A stretch of DNA of 64,000 nucleotides from assembly GCA_902462155.1 (NCBI GenBank), contig CABQAQ010000010.1:1-64000 (forward strand), read 5' to 3'. Position numbers and translations under genes: made by a program. The notes under the pieces are model-generated. The model saw only the letters and a list, made by a program, of their open reading frames with translations, made no database searches and was not told where the DNA came from. The DNA is from an uncultured bacterium (GTDB taxonomy: Bacteria > Cyanobacteriota > Vampirovibrionia > Gastranaerophilales > Gastranaerophilaceae). Positions 9,388 through 18,288 of the stretch are shown piece after piece. The first letter of the stretch is position 1; the number at the start of each line of letters is the position of its first letter.

Positions 9388-11280
9388 TTAAGAAACAGGC
9401 ACTTTATGAGATTCGATAATAACCATAAGTACCGAAATATCAGCAGGTTTAACCCCTCCAATACGAGAAGCTTGTCCAATAGTTTCAGGTTTGATCTTTT
9501 GTAATTTTTCACGAGTTTCAATAGAAATATGGTTTATTTTGGAATAATCAATATTTTTTGGGATTTTAATTTTTTCAAGTTTAGCAGCATTTTCAATCTG
9601 AGCTTCTTGCCTTTTGATATATCCGTCATATTTAAGCTTAATTTCTGATTGTAAAGCAATGTCATAAGGTAGATTAAGAGAACAAGTAGCAGGATCTACT
9701 TCTTTAAGTACTTGATAATTAATATTAGGTCTTTTAATGAGATCAGATAATTTCAAGCCCTTATCAATTTTTTCTCCATATTTAGCAAGAATATTATTAG
9801 TTGAAACAGAGGCTTGAATTTTAGAAGAATGAAGTCGTATAATTTCGTTTTTAATAGCATTTTGTTTATCAAGGAATAAATTGAATCTAAGATCAGAAAT
9901 AAGACCAATTTTATGCCCAATAGGAGTAAGTCGTTCATCAGCATTATCCTGTCGTAAGATAAGTCTATATTCAGATCTGGAAGTAAGCATACGATAAGGT
10001 TCATCCATATCTTTAGTAACAAGATCATCAATAAGAGTGCCGATATAAGAAGAGCAACGAGGTAAAACAAGTCTTTGATCGAGCTGTATTGCGCCATTAA
10101 CGTAAAGAGAGGCATTAATACCGGCAATAAGTCCTTGAGCAGCAGCTTCTTCGTATCCGCTAGTACCGTTAATCTGACCGGCTAAAAAAAGACCATTAAC
10201 TTTTTTTACCATTAAAGAATGGTCAAGCTCAACAGCAGGTACATAATCATATTCAACGGCATAGGCCGGTTTAATGATATGAACATTTTGAAGCCCAGGA
10301 AGACTTTTAAGCATATCATATTGAACATTAGCCGGTAAACTGGTAGAGAAGCCTTGAACATACATCTCGTAAGTATTTTTACCTTCAGGTTCAATAAAGA
10401 TATGATGAGAAGGATTATGAGCAAATCTAATAATTTTATCTTCGATAGAAGGACAATATCGTGGACCTTTACCATGAATAAGACCAGAATACATAGGAGA
10501 ATATTGAAGATTATTCTGAATAATTTCTTTAGTTTTATCAGTAGTTCTAGTCAACCAGCAAGGGTATTGAGGCCGAATAGGTCTGTTTGGTAGAAAGGAG
10601 AAGAAATTAAGATGCTCATCACCATTTTGAATAATCATTTGAGAGAAGTCGATACTTCTACGATCAACTCTAGCAGGGGTACCTGTTTTAAATTTTTTAA
10701 CAGAAATGCCAAGATTTTTAAGTGAATCAGAAATGCCATAAGCAGGTTGTTCTCCAAGTCTGCCGGCAGGCAATGATTTTAAGCCGACCCATATTCTACC
10801 ATCTAGAGATGTGCCGCAAGTAAGAACTAAAGCTCGGGTATTATATTGTATACCAAGTTCATCAGTAACAGCAGTAACCTGATGAGATTTATCATCAGTA
10901 ATAATAGAAGTGATCATACATTGTTTAAGAAAAATATTTGGTTCATTTTCAATAATAGACTTCATATAAGTCATATATTCTTTTTTATCGCTCTGAGCCC
11001 GAAGTGATTGAACAGCAGGCCCACGAGAACTATTTAACATTTTCATCTGCATATAAGTAGCATCAGTAACAATGCCCATAACACCACCTAAAGCATCAAT
11101 TTCTCTAACAAGACAAGATTTAGCAGGCCCACCAACAGCAGGATTGCAAGGCATTAATGCTATGTTGTCTATATTCAACGTAGCTAAAAGAACTTTAAGA
11201 CCAAGTCTAGCGGCAGCTATCGCTGCTTCACAACCTGCGTGGCCTGCTCCTACTACAATTACATCATAATTATTCTGCAT
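9388..11280 (-). CDS. mnmG: tRNA uridine-5-carboxymethylaminomethyl modification enzyme MnmG (GidA)
   Basis: With MnmE it installs the cmnm5 group at wobble U34 of certain tRNAs, using FAD and methylene-THF. The FAD dinucleotide motif is at the N-terminus (VVGAGHAGCEAA, glycines 11, 13 and 16), followed by the family signature CNPAVGGPAKSCLVREIDALGG split over 44-65. The GidA signature near KFKTGTPARV and the C-terminal MnmE-binding helical domain (EIDKGLKLSDLI, GGVKPADISVLMVIIE) are present. Length 630 is normal. The ATG lies six bases from a TATAAT (11292-11287) with no Shine-Dalgarno, implying a leaderless message. Confidence 0.97.
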   Translation of the reverse strand: MQNNYDVIVVGAGHAGCEAAIAAARLGLKVLLATLNIDNIALMPCNPAVGGPAKSCLVREIDALGGVMGIVTDATYMQMKMLNSSRGPAVQSLRAQSDKKEYMTYMKSIIENEPNIFLKQCMITSIITDDKSHQVTAVTDELGIQYNTRALVLTCGTSLDGRIWVGLKSLPAGRLGEQPAYGISDSLKNLGISVKKFKTGTPARVDRRSIDFSQMIIQNGDEHLNFFSFLPNRPIRPQYPCWLTRTTDKTKEIIQNNLQYSPMYSGLIHGKGPRYCPSIEDKIIRFAHNPSHHIFIEPEGKNTYEMYVQGFSTSLPANVQYDMLKSLPGLQNVHIIKPAYAVEYDYVPAVELDHSLMVKKVNGLFLAGQINGTSGYEEAAAQGLIAGINASLYVNGAIQLDQRLVLPRCSSYIGTLIDDLVTKDMDEPYRMLTSRSEYRLILRQDNADERLTPIGHKIGLISDLRFNLFLDKQNAIKNEIIRLHSSKIQASVSTNNILAKYGEKIDKGLKLSDLIKRPNINYQVLKEVDPATCSLNLPYDIALQSEIKLKYDGYIKRQEAQIENAAKLEKIKIPKNIDYSKINHISIETREKLQKIKPETIGQASRIGGVKPADISVLMVIIESHKVPVS

Positions 11281-11332
11281 AAAAATATTATACCTTAAAA
11301 AAATACATTAATAAAAAAGATCCAAGAAAAAA

Positions 11333-11680
11333 TTAACTAAAGTTTTTAAACCAAACTTGGAAATTATCTATATCTTTCTGTAATCTTGCAAAATCACCAA
11401 GGAATTTTATACACCTATCATCTATATGAACAAAACACATTTCTTTAATATTTGTTACATCTTGTATATAATTATCAAGATCGTTTTCTATAATCCATTT
11501 AGAGGCTAAAAGACTATTTCTTGTTGTAAAAATTTTAATAATATAATTTTTAGAAAGATTAGTTAAAAATTCTTTTGCCCCTTGTCTTATAGGTGGAATG
11601 TAATTTTCATAAAAATTACCATCATAAGTGTTAAGTACACCATCAAGATCTATTAGGATTAGTTTTTTAAACTTCTTCAT
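11333..11680 (-). CDS. HAD-superfamily phosphatase-like protein
   Basis: 115 residues with a compact HAD fold. Motif I is IDLDGVLN with nucleophile Asp11 and acid Asp13; motif II is the Thr pair 52-53 in IFTTRN; motif IV is the Asp pair 87-88 in HIDDR. No cap domain is visible, so the substrate is likely a macromolecule or a nucleotide; the layout resembles small 5'-nucleotidase-like HADs. A basic residue between motifs II and IV is available in ASKWII. It lies 52 bases upstream of mnmG but mnmG seems to have its own promoter. Its own ATG is five bases from a TATAAA, another leaderless-type start. Confidence 0.75.
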   Translation of the reverse strand: MKKFKKLILIDLDGVLNTYDGNFYENYIPPIRQGAKEFLTNLSKNYIIKIFTTRNSLLASKWIIENDLDNYIQDVTNIKEMCFVHIDDRCIKFLGDFARLQKDIDNFQVWFKNFS

Positions 11681-11712
11681 AAATTTTTATATTTTTTTAA
11701 TTGTAATTTAAT

Positions 11713-11725
11713 GGACTAACAGTCC
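11713..11725. promoter_or_regulatory. Palindrome between the HAD gene and the XRE regulator
   Basis: GGACT-AAC-AGTCC, a 5-base inverted repeat centred in the 74-base divergent region. Its position about 30 bases before the XRE gene suggests an autoregulatory operator, but this is inference from location only. Confidence 0.35.
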
Positions 11726-11754
11726 TGTTTTTATTATTAATAGTATATCAAAAT

Positions 11755-11970
11755 TTGAATATGAGTCAAGAGATAAGAGAAAGAATAGCCAAAAACGTAA
11801 GAAAATTCAGACTAAAAAGGAAGTTAAAAAGAGAGCAATTATCATTAATACTAGGATTAGATAACTCTTATATAAGTAAGTTGGAAAGAAGCTCAATTAA
11901 TATAACGATAGATAATTTAGCCGGAATAGCAGATTTTTTTGGAATAGATATAATTGAGTTATTAAAATAA
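11755..11970 (+). CDS. Small XRE-family transcriptional regulator
   Basis: About 70 residues that are almost only a Cro/C1-type helix-turn-helix. Helices 2 and 3 read REQLSLILGLDNSYISKLER, the classic XRE pattern, followed by INITIDNLAGIADFFGID, which matches helices 4 and 5. No effector domain is present, so it probably acts as a dimer on a palindromic site. The start may be TTG 11755 or ATG 11761; neither has a Shine-Dalgarno. ATG 11761 gives MSQEIRERIAKN and is a reasonable alternative. It converges on aroQ. Confidence 0.85.
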   Translation: MNMSQEIRERIAKNVRKFRLKRKLKREQLSLILGLDNSYISKLERSSINITIDNLAGIADFFGIDIIELLK

Positions 11971-12014
11971 AACTTTAAGTATATTAATAAAAAAGTAAGA
12001 AAATAATAAAGAAC

Positions 12015-12455
12015 TCAATTATTAGAAATAAAGTTAAAAAGGGCATCTAAAGCTAACTTATAACCAAACGAACCAAACCCGCAGATTTGTCCTACACAAT
12101 TTTTTGAGGTAAAAGAAATTTGTCTAAAAGATTCTCTTGAATAAATATTAGATAAATGGACTTCAACAGATGGAATATTAACAGCTTTAAGAGCATCAGC
12201 AATAGCTAAGCTAGTATGAGTATATGCAGCAGGATTAATAATAATACCATCAAAATTGTCATTTACAGATTGATGTATTTTATCAATAATAGATCCTTCA
12301 GAATTACTTTGAAAAAACTCTAAGGAGATATTAAGAGAAGAAGCATGTTGAAACAATTCTTGATTAATAATCTCAAGAGATTTATAACCATAAATATCAG
12401 GTTCACGAGAACCTAGTAAATTAAGATTTGGACCATTAATGATAATAAATTTCAT
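12015..12455 (-). CDS. aroQ: Type II 3-dehydroquinate dehydratase
   Basis: Third step of the shikimate pathway, dehydroquinate to dehydroshikimate. The dodecameric type II family is clear: INGPNLNLLGSREPDIYG with catalytic Tyr22, FFQSNSEGSIIDKI, NPAAYTHTSLAIADAL, and VEVHLSNIYSRESFR. 146 residues is full length. A Shine-Dalgarno-like AGGAGCTC lies ahead of the ATG. It follows flgL on the same strand with only 40 bases between, so it may be the last gene of the flagellar transcription unit. Confidence 0.96.
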   Translation of the reverse strand: MKFIIINGPNLNLLGSREPDIYGYKSLEIINQELFQHASSLNISLEFFQSNSEGSIIDKIHQSVNDNFDGIIINPAAYTHTSLAIADALKAVNIPSVEVHLSNIYSRESFRQISFTSKNCVGQICGFGSFGYKLALDALFNFISNN

Positions 12456-12495
12456 AAAAGAGAGCTCCTATAAAAAGAAAAAAATAAAAAACAAA

Positions 12496-13428
12496 TTAAA
12501 TATAATTCAGAAGAGTTGTGCTTAATATAGATGAAGAAACCTTCATAGAAGCCTCAAGAGCATATTTCTGATTTACCATACTAGTAATAGCTTCAACAAG
12601 ATCAATTTCTTCTAAACTTGTTTTATGCTCAGAAGTATTAATATCTTTTGAGTCTATAAGCTCTTTTTGTTCATCAACGTGTTGAGCAACAACACCAAGT
12701 TTTGTTCGGATATTTACAACTTCATCAATGCTGGATTGTATTTTATCAATATTTTCATTAATAATATCAATATCAGCAGGATTTTGCTCTAAAGCATTAA
12801 CAATTTCGGAAATATATCCAAAAGCCCCATAAGAAAGATTATTATTCGGGTCATACTCACCAAAAATTTTATCACCTGACTCATTGATAGTAACTTTTAA
12901 ATCCGGCCCAATTTCAACCTGTCTATATGGGGATTGGTTTTGTCTTGTGCCGCTATAAACTATAGATCCATCATTAGCATTAACTGTAAAAGCTTTAGTT
13001 AAGTTACTTGTTCCGGAAAAGATATATATCCCATTATATTTAGTATTTGCCATATCAGCTAAAGAAGCTAAAGTCTGTTCCAATTCGCTTTTGACAGCTT
13101 TAATAGCATCATCCCCATTTGATTCTGAGGCTGCAGAAATAGCAAGCTCTTTGGCTCGGATTAGCTTATCTGTTACTTTCCCTAAAATAGTATCTGATGT
13201 TGATAATTCTGAAGAAATAGTATTAATGTTTTTGGAATAAGTAGCATTGTCTGTTAATTGTTTTTTAAGATTTAAAATTAATCCGGTATTAACAGGATCA
13301 TCAGAGGGCTTTGAAACTTTCTTTCCCATCATAACATCATATTGATTATCTTGTAGTTTATTCTGGTTATAGGTAAGCATATAGTTACTATACATATATT
13401 GACCAAGATTTGTAGTTCTAGAAATCAT
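12496..13428 (-). CDS. flgL: Flagellar hook-filament junction protein FlgL
   Basis: Second junction protein between hook and filament, exported by the flagellar type III apparatus. The N-terminal flagellin-like helix (MISRTTNLGQYMYSNYMLTYNQ split here) carries the family pattern of an N-terminal ISR motif, then VMMGKKVSKPSDDPV, which matches the usual tG.rv..psDdP. The C-terminal helix (EEIDLVEAITSMVNQKYALEASM) pairs with it. The 310-residue length is normal. It lies 26 bases downstream of flgK, the standard pairing. Confidence 0.95.
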   Translation of the reverse strand: MISRTTNLGQYMYSNYMLTYNQNKLQDNQYDVMMGKKVSKPSDDPVNTGLILNLKKQLTDNATYSKNINTISSELSTSDTILGKVTDKLIRAKELAISAASESNGDDAIKAVKSELEQTLASLADMANTKYNGIYIFSGTSNLTKAFTVNANDGSIVYSGTRQNQSPYRQVEIGPDLKVTINESGDKIFGEYDPNNNLSYGAFGYISEIVNALEQNPADIDIINENIDKIQSSIDEVVNIRTKLGVVAQHVDEQKELIDSKDINTSEHKTSLEEIDLVEAITSMVNQKYALEASMKVSSSILSTTLLNYI

Positions 13429-13454
13429 TTTTTGTCGTTCCTTTTTTAATTATT

Positions 13455-15002
13455 TTATTTACCAAGATTAACCATAGTAAGCATTAATTCAGAAGAGGTA
13501 TTAAAGACTCTAGCGGCGGCTTCGTAAGCTCTTTGGAACTTTATAAGCTCCATTAGCTCCTCGTCTAAATTTACACCTATTTTATTTTGACGTTCTGTTT
13601 CTACATATTGAGTAGCTGTTTGTTGGGTTGAAAGATTATTTTTTATCTCAAGAGCCTTCACTCCTATATCTCCCGTTAAAGATGTAAGAAATGATTCTAT
13701 ATTTGTATTACCAAGAGCATTAATATTATTATTACGAGAATTAATAATTTCTTTTAAATTATCAGAATTTCCAACAGATTTAAGGTTTTCTGTACCATCA
13801 ACTTTTATTCTTGCACAAGCTACCTCATAGGGATTATTAAAAACAATATCGTTTATAGATATATTAGTAGCATTAATAGTATTACTACCATCAGAGGTGA
13901 CAAAAATTTTCTCGGAGGATTCTTTTAAAGATAATTCACCTGTTGCAGCATCAACATCAATAGCCATGGCTTTAACATCACCGTTTTGATAAGTCTGAAT
14001 ATCATTAACCATCTGAGCAAATGTGTTAGCTAGTTTATCTACCTCGTTTAAGATATTTTTATAACTTAACTTTCCTATTTCACTAGACCCCATTTCCAGA
14101 ATAGCACCTAAGGAACCTGAAGTTATTCTTTTATTTATATTTTCTATAAGAACATTATTTTCAGAATCCACTATATTAATAATAGCTGGAGTATTATCAT
14201 TACCGGCTTTATAACTTAATTCGGCTTTAATTTCCGTACCACGAAGTAAACGAATCCCATCTAAAGATACGTTTATTGTACCGTTAGAATTTTCTGTAAC
14301 ATTAATAGGAATACTTGATGATAGTGCATCTAATAATCTTGCTCTTTCATCTCTTAATTCGCTAGCTGAATTACCATCAGCTTCGGCCATAAGTATATCG
14401 TGATTAATTTTTGATATTTGTTTTATTTTTGAATTAATATTAATAACAGTAGAATTCACAATGGAATATTCAATACCGGTAGCATCAAGAGGATCCCCAA
14501 CCAGAAGATCTCTGTTAGTTACCAAACTTTTTGCAATATCATTAAATTTGCTTGACACATTTTTAGCTGCTTGAACAAAGTTATTACGATAAACACTGCT
14601 GGATGGATCGTTTGTTAAAGTTTGAACAGCATCAAAAAAATTGGCAAAAGCATTTTTTAAGCCTTTATCTCCTAATTCATTGAGAGTTTCTTCAATAGAT
14701 GAAGCATTATTATATAATGTTTCGTAGTAACTTAAACCTGAATTCTCATTACGGAAAGTATTATCAATAATAGTGTCCCTGTAGGAGCTTATTTTACTTA
14801 TCTGTACTCCGGCTCCTATATGATAGCTACGTCCAATAGCGTTTCCAATAACACCTGTACCTTTTATACTGGCTAATTCTGCTCTTTGTTTAGAGTATCC
14901 TTCTGTATTAACGTTTGCTATATTGTTTGAAACAACACTTAATACATTTTGATGAATAGTAAGAGCTTGTTGAGCTACGTTCATACTAGCTGATAAAGTC
15001 AT
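13455..15002 (-). CDS. flgK: Flagellar hook-associated protein FlgK
   Basis: First junction protein between hook and filament. The N-terminus has the axial-protein motif (ALTIHQNVLSVVSNNIANVN, then TEGYSKQRAEL) and the C-terminus the matching helix with LDEELMELIKFQRAYEAAAR. 515 residues is typical. Central domain is divergent and Asn-rich as expected for exposed segments. It sits between flgN and flgL with short spacings, so it is inside the operon. Confidence 0.96.
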   Translation of the reverse strand: MTLSASMNVAQQALTIHQNVLSVVSNNIANVNTEGYSKQRAELASIKGTGVIGNAIGRSYHIGAGVQISKISSYRDTIIDNTFRNENSGLSYYETLYNNASSIEETLNELGDKGLKNAFANFFDAVQTLTNDPSSSVYRNNFVQAAKNVSSKFNDIAKSLVTNRDLLVGDPLDATGIEYSIVNSTVININSKIKQISKINHDILMAEADGNSASELRDERARLLDALSSSIPINVTENSNGTINVSLDGIRLLRGTEIKAELSYKAGNDNTPAIINIVDSENNVLIENINKRITSGSLGAILEMGSSEIGKLSYKNILNEVDKLANTFAQMVNDIQTYQNGDVKAMAIDVDAATGELSLKESSEKIFVTSDGSNTINATNISINDIVFNNPYEVACARIKVDGTENLKSVGNSDNLKEIINSRNNNINALGNTNIESFLTSLTGDIGVKALEIKNNLSTQQTATQYVETERQNKIGVNLDEELMELIKFQRAYEAAARVFNTSSELMLTMVNLGK

Positions 15003-15026
15003 CTTATTATTTTACCTCTCTATTTT

Positions 15027-15524
15027 TTAAACTTCCTCCACTATTGATGATATCTCAATATTGTTATTTTGGGATCGTCCACAATGATTATATTCTGAGT
15101 TGTTTACTTGAATATTATCTAAAATAATTTTTATAGTTTGATTTACTATATTAAGTCCCTTTTGGATTAATTGGAAATTATTTTTTTCTTGAATCTGTAT
15201 ATTTTTTGCCAAGTGTTGTAATTTTAATTGTTGGAGATGGAATTTTTCAATATTGTTATAATTTTCTTTTTTAGCTAAAGAAATGATCTCAGATAAATTA
15301 AGGTCTTTATCAGATAATTTTTCGGATAGATTTTTCCTTAATTCAGAGATAGATTTTATTCTATTATATTGATCTACAATTTTATTATCAATTGATTCCA
15401 GATTAAGTATATCTCCTTTAACTAAAATATCTCTTTTATCCATATATAATTTTTCTATTTTTTCGTAACTATCAATTTCTTTATCAATAATATTTTCGAT
15501 CTCTTTAAAAATTACATTATCCAT
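15027..15524 (-). CDS. flgN: FlgN-like export chaperone
   Basis: About 165 residues of almost pure amphipathic helix, placed immediately upstream of flgK, where FlgN (chaperone of FlgK and FlgL) is normally encoded. Family motifs are weak: an N-terminal helix of IENIIDKEIDSYEKIEKLY and a middle KGDILNLESIDNKI resemble the FlgN pattern (l..kr.aL..gd...l..i). The start is taken as the ATG at 15524 because TTTTAGGAGA lies about seven bases upstream; an upstream in-frame ATG at 15548 overlaps the preceding gene and has no such site. Function assigned mainly from fold type and position. Confidence 0.75.
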   Translation of the reverse strand: MDNVIFKEIENIIDKEIDSYEKIEKLYMDKRDILVKGDILNLESIDNKIVDQYNRIKSISELRKNLSEKLSDKDLNLSEIISLAKKENYNNIEKFHLQQLKLQHLAKNIQIQEKNNFQLIQKGLNIVNQTIKIILDNIQVNNSEYNHCGRSQNNNIEISSIVEEV

Positions 15525-15544
15525 AAAATATCTCCTAAAAAAAA

Positions 15545-15820
15545 TCAAGCACTGAAGTCTGCTAAAACACTTCTTCCATAAACAAGGCCATATTTAATAT
15601 CTTCGTTTGTAAGAGTATTATCTCCAAGTTTTGAGGCAAAGTTTTTTATTTCATCTATGTTCACGTTATTTAAAAGAATATTATCATCTTTTATATCAGG
15701 TACCTGTTCTTGAATTTCTTTATTTAAAGAATTATTGTTATTAATTTTATTAAAAGCATTTTGAGCTTTTAAAAGTTGCATAGCACTTATATTGTTATTT
15801 GAAGAAATTGAACTAACCAC
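15545..15820 (-). CDS. Small protein in the FlgM position of the flagellar operon
   Basis: 91 residues, starting with GTG at 15820, preceded by AAGGAG nine bases upstream, and overlapping the end of the rod-binding gene by eight bases (translational coupling). The N-terminal half is Asn/Ser-rich and probably disordered; the C-terminus (IDEIKNFASKLGDN, then EDIKYGLVYGRSVLADFSA) is conserved-looking. FlgM, the anti-sigma-28 factor, is similar in length and disorder and is normally encoded just before flgN, but its usual C-terminal pattern (I..G.Y.vd...iA..ll) is not recognisable. It may be a divergent FlgM or an unrelated operon member. Confidence 0.7.
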   Translation of the reverse strand: MVSSISSNNNISAMQLLKAQNAFNKINNNNSLNKEIQEQVPDIKDDNILLNNVNIDEIKNFASKLGDNTLTNEDIKYGLVYGRSVLADFSA

Positions 15821-16337
15821 GAATATTAACTCCTTTTATTACCCCTAAAAAATTATTATTATCAGCCTCTTTATTATAGTTATTTTTTTTATATGTATCA
15901 ATAAAATTTTTGTTTAAAGAAAAAGAAGAAGAAGAATGTTCAGACGAATTTTGAGAAGACATAATAGAATCATCAGAGTTTATATAATTATTGTCAGGAA
16001 CAAATTTTTCCATCTGATCATAAATCTGTTTAGCAAAACCAAAAGATGAGTTTGGATTTTTAGCCATTTGCCTTCCCATCTCGTTGTACATAAAAGATTT
16101 GAAATTCTTTAAGAAATGACCTTCTTTACCAAAAATACCGTTTTCTTTATCAACAGTTTTATCCATAGTTTCTATCATTTTAGTAATGAAAATAGCTTCA
16201 AATTCTGAGGCAACTTTTTTTAACTGAGCTTTGCTCGAAGGATTTTTCTTGATATTATTTATCATTTCGGTATCTTGGTGCGATTGATTTCGTATTAAAG
16301 ATATTTCTGTTTGAATATTTATATTTGATGAATCCAT
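15813..16337 (-). CDS. flgJ: FlgJ-like rod-binding protein (no muramidase domain)
   Basis: 174 residues. Residues 33-105 match the rod-binding domain of FlgJ: KVASEFEAIFITKMIETMDKT, GKEGHFLKNFKSFMYNEMGRQMA and SSFGFAKQIYDQM. The peptidoglycan-hydrolase domain of enterobacterial FlgJ is absent; the separate transglycosylase at 20737 in the same operon could supply that activity. The C-terminal 60 residues are Ser/Asn-rich and divergent. It follows flgI in the operon, which is the usual position. Confidence 0.88.
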   Translation of the reverse strand: MDSSNINIQTEISLIRNQSHQDTEMINNIKKNPSSKAQLKKVASEFEAIFITKMIETMDKTVDKENGIFGKEGHFLKNFKSFMYNEMGRQMAKNPNSSFGFAKQIYDQMEKFVPDNNYINSDDSIMSSQNSSEHSSSSFSLNKNFIDTYKKNNYNKEADNNNFLGVIKGVNIRG

Positions 16338-16413
16338 TTTTGATTTTTGCCTTTATCTAATTTTTATTAAAATAATTTTTTGTCTAAACAAAATAAATAA
16401 AAGTATAAATTAT

Positions 16414-17565
16414 TTATATAATTTCTATTTCGGCTTTTAAAGAGCCGGATTCTTTTAAAGCTTGAAGAATAGAGATTAAGTCAATAGGTTTAACCCCGAT
16501 AGCATTTAAAACCCGAACAAGATCGCTTAGATTAGAATTAGCTTTAAGTTCTACTAAAGTGCCACTGGCTTTTTCGATTTCTATATCAGAATTAGAATAT
16601 CCAACCGTAGTACCTTGACCAAAAGAATCAGGTTGAGAAACCTCGTTTATGGTTGAAACAGTAACAGTAATACCACCGTGAGCTACAGCAGCCGGACTTA
16701 GTTTTACTTCATTACCAACAACAATAGTTCCAGTTCTTTCATTTACGACTACTTTAGCTTTTTCTACGGAAGGATTAACTCTTAGATTTTCAATAATAGA
16801 AAGGAAAGCAATTCTGTTATTTTGAAATTTATCAGGAATCTGAACACAAATACTAGAACCATCAACCGCTTTAGCCTTAGCAATAGTACTTGAAATAACC
16901 TGAGCAATATTAGCAACCATAGTATAATCGGTTTTATTTAAACATAGAGTAATAGTAGAATCATCTCCTATTTGAGTAACAATATCTCTTTCAACAATGC
17001 CACCATTAGGTATTTTACCGGTTGTAGTAATAGCAGTTCTTTTACTAGATCCGGAAGCTTGAGCAGAAGTCCCTCCAACAGAAATAGGCCCTTGAGCTAA
17101 AGCAACGATTTCACCATTAGCAGCTCTTAAGTGAGTCTGAACAAGAACACCACCCTCAAGACTTTTTGCATCAGCCATTGTTGAAACCGTAACATCTATT
17201 TTATCACCGTTTTTAGCAAAAGGAGGTACTGTAGCAGTGACAAGTACAGCAGCAGAGGATCCTTTCTGTATATAGTTTGCTTGTTCTATAACAGTTCCAA
17301 GATTCTGTAGCATTAATTGGTTTGTGATTTGTGTAGATCTTGAATTATCTCCGGTACCAGCTAAACCAACGACTATACCATAACCTACTAATTGATTATC
17401 TCTTACTCCTTTTACGTGTGAGATATCTTTTATCCTTACGTAAGTTGTAGAGGCGAATGTTTGTATTGGACTAATCGATAAAACCATAATGGCACTTATT
17501 AATATACAATTAATAAATTTTTTTACTTTTAATTTTTTCTTTAGATTTTTAAAAATGTTTTTCAT
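16414..17565 (-). CDS. flgI: Flagellar P-ring protein FlgI
   Basis: Forms the ring around the rod in the peptidoglycan layer. A signal peptide covers about 1-39 (hydrophobic core ISAIMVLSISPIQTFAS). The mature protein begins with the conserved RIKDISHVKGVRDNQLVGYG and continues GIVVGLAGTGD; later conserved blocks are VLVTATVPPFAKNGDKIDVTVS and GGVLVQTHLRAANGEIVALAQG (each broken here), and the C-terminus LVRVLNAIGVKPIDLISILQAL. 383 residues is normal. Presence of FlgI and FlgH shows a diderm envelope with peptidoglycan and outer membrane. Confidence 0.97.
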   Translation of the reverse strand: MKNIFKNLKKKLKVKKFINCILISAIMVLSISPIQTFASTTYVRIKDISHVKGVRDNQLVGYGIVVGLAGTGDNSRSTQITNQLMLQNLGTVIEQANYIQKGSSAAVLVTATVPPFAKNGDKIDVTVSTMADAKSLEGGVLVQTHLRAANGEIVALAQGPISVGGTSAQASGSSKRTAITTTGKIPNGGIVERDIVTQIGDDSTITLCLNKTDYTMVANIAQVISSTIAKAKAVDGSSICVQIPDKFQNNRIAFLSIIENLRVNPSVEKAKVVVNERTGTIVVGNEVKLSPAAVAHGGITVTVSTINEVSQPDSFGQGTTVGYSNSDIEIEKASGTLVELKANSNLSDLVRVLNAIGVKPIDLISILQALKESGSLKAEIEII

Positions 17566-17612
17566 AATAATTAAATAACTTTCTATTAAAATTAAGATAA
17601 ATAAATAAGTTT

Positions 17613-18254
17613 TTAGAATAAATGTTTAATGACTCTATTGATGATACCATCATTAGCAGCTCTAGAAACAGCTCCTTTGCCCGACATAGCAAACTGTAAA
17701 TTCGCAACATTTTTCGAACTTATTTTCCCTGTATTATTTATCCAACGAGGATCTACTATTCCGCTTACAATAAGGTCAATACGTTCATTTGCATTCATAA
17801 CTGTTTTTTTACCTTGGACTAACATATTTCCATTTGGCATTACCTGAACTACTTGAACAGCTACTGAATCTTTATAATTCATCTGCCTTGATGTATTTGA
17901 ATCGCTTGATACAGTGTTACTACCTCCAAAATTGTTAAATTTATCATTTAATATTTTGCCAGGTAATACTTTGTTTATCAATCCTGTAAAATTATCTACA
18001 GTATTTGAATCTCTTGAAGAAGTATAATTTAGAGTATCAGAAATAGATATACTTTCTTCCATGACAATGGTAATAAGATCTCCTATTGATCTTGCTCTAA
18101 CGCTACCATATAAAGATCTTGGTTCAGAATAATAACTTTGAGATGCTCCCATATAAAATAAGGATTCTGCTTTTACTTTATTGTCTGAATAAACAACAAA
18201 ATATATTAGTAATACTATACAAATACATAATATAAATTTTTTTGAAAATATCAT
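17613..18254 (-). CDS. flgH: Flagellar L-ring protein FlgH
   Basis: Outer-membrane ring of the flagellar basal body. The mature N-terminus LYGSVRARSIGDLITIVMEE and the C-terminal SGIVDPRWINNTGKISS with NLQFAMSGKGAV are the family blocks. 213 residues. An N-terminal signal (1-30) is present, but no lipobox Cys follows it: the only cysteines (LCICI) lie inside the hydrophobic core. So this FlgH is probably cleaved by signal peptidase I instead of being a lipoprotein as in enterics. It lies between flgA and flgI. Confidence 0.95.
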   Translation of the reverse strand: MIFSKKFILCICIVLLIYFVVYSDNKVKAESLFYMGASQSYYSEPRSLYGSVRARSIGDLITIVMEESISISDTLNYTSSRDSNTVDNFTGLINKVLPGKILNDKFNNFGGSNTVSSDSNTSRQMNYKDSVAVQVVQVMPNGNMLVQGKKTVMNANERIDLIVSGIVDPRWINNTGKISSKNVANLQFAMSGKGAVSRAANDGIINRVIKHLF

Positions 18255-18288
18255 ATTTTTTTAATCCTTATTATCTCTTTCTTTAAAT

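Noticed and set aside
11953..12021. 10-base inverted repeat TAATTGAGTT/AACTCAATTA across the XRE and aroQ 3' ends
   Set aside because: The arms are inside coding sequence and the loop is over 50 bases; chance is likely.
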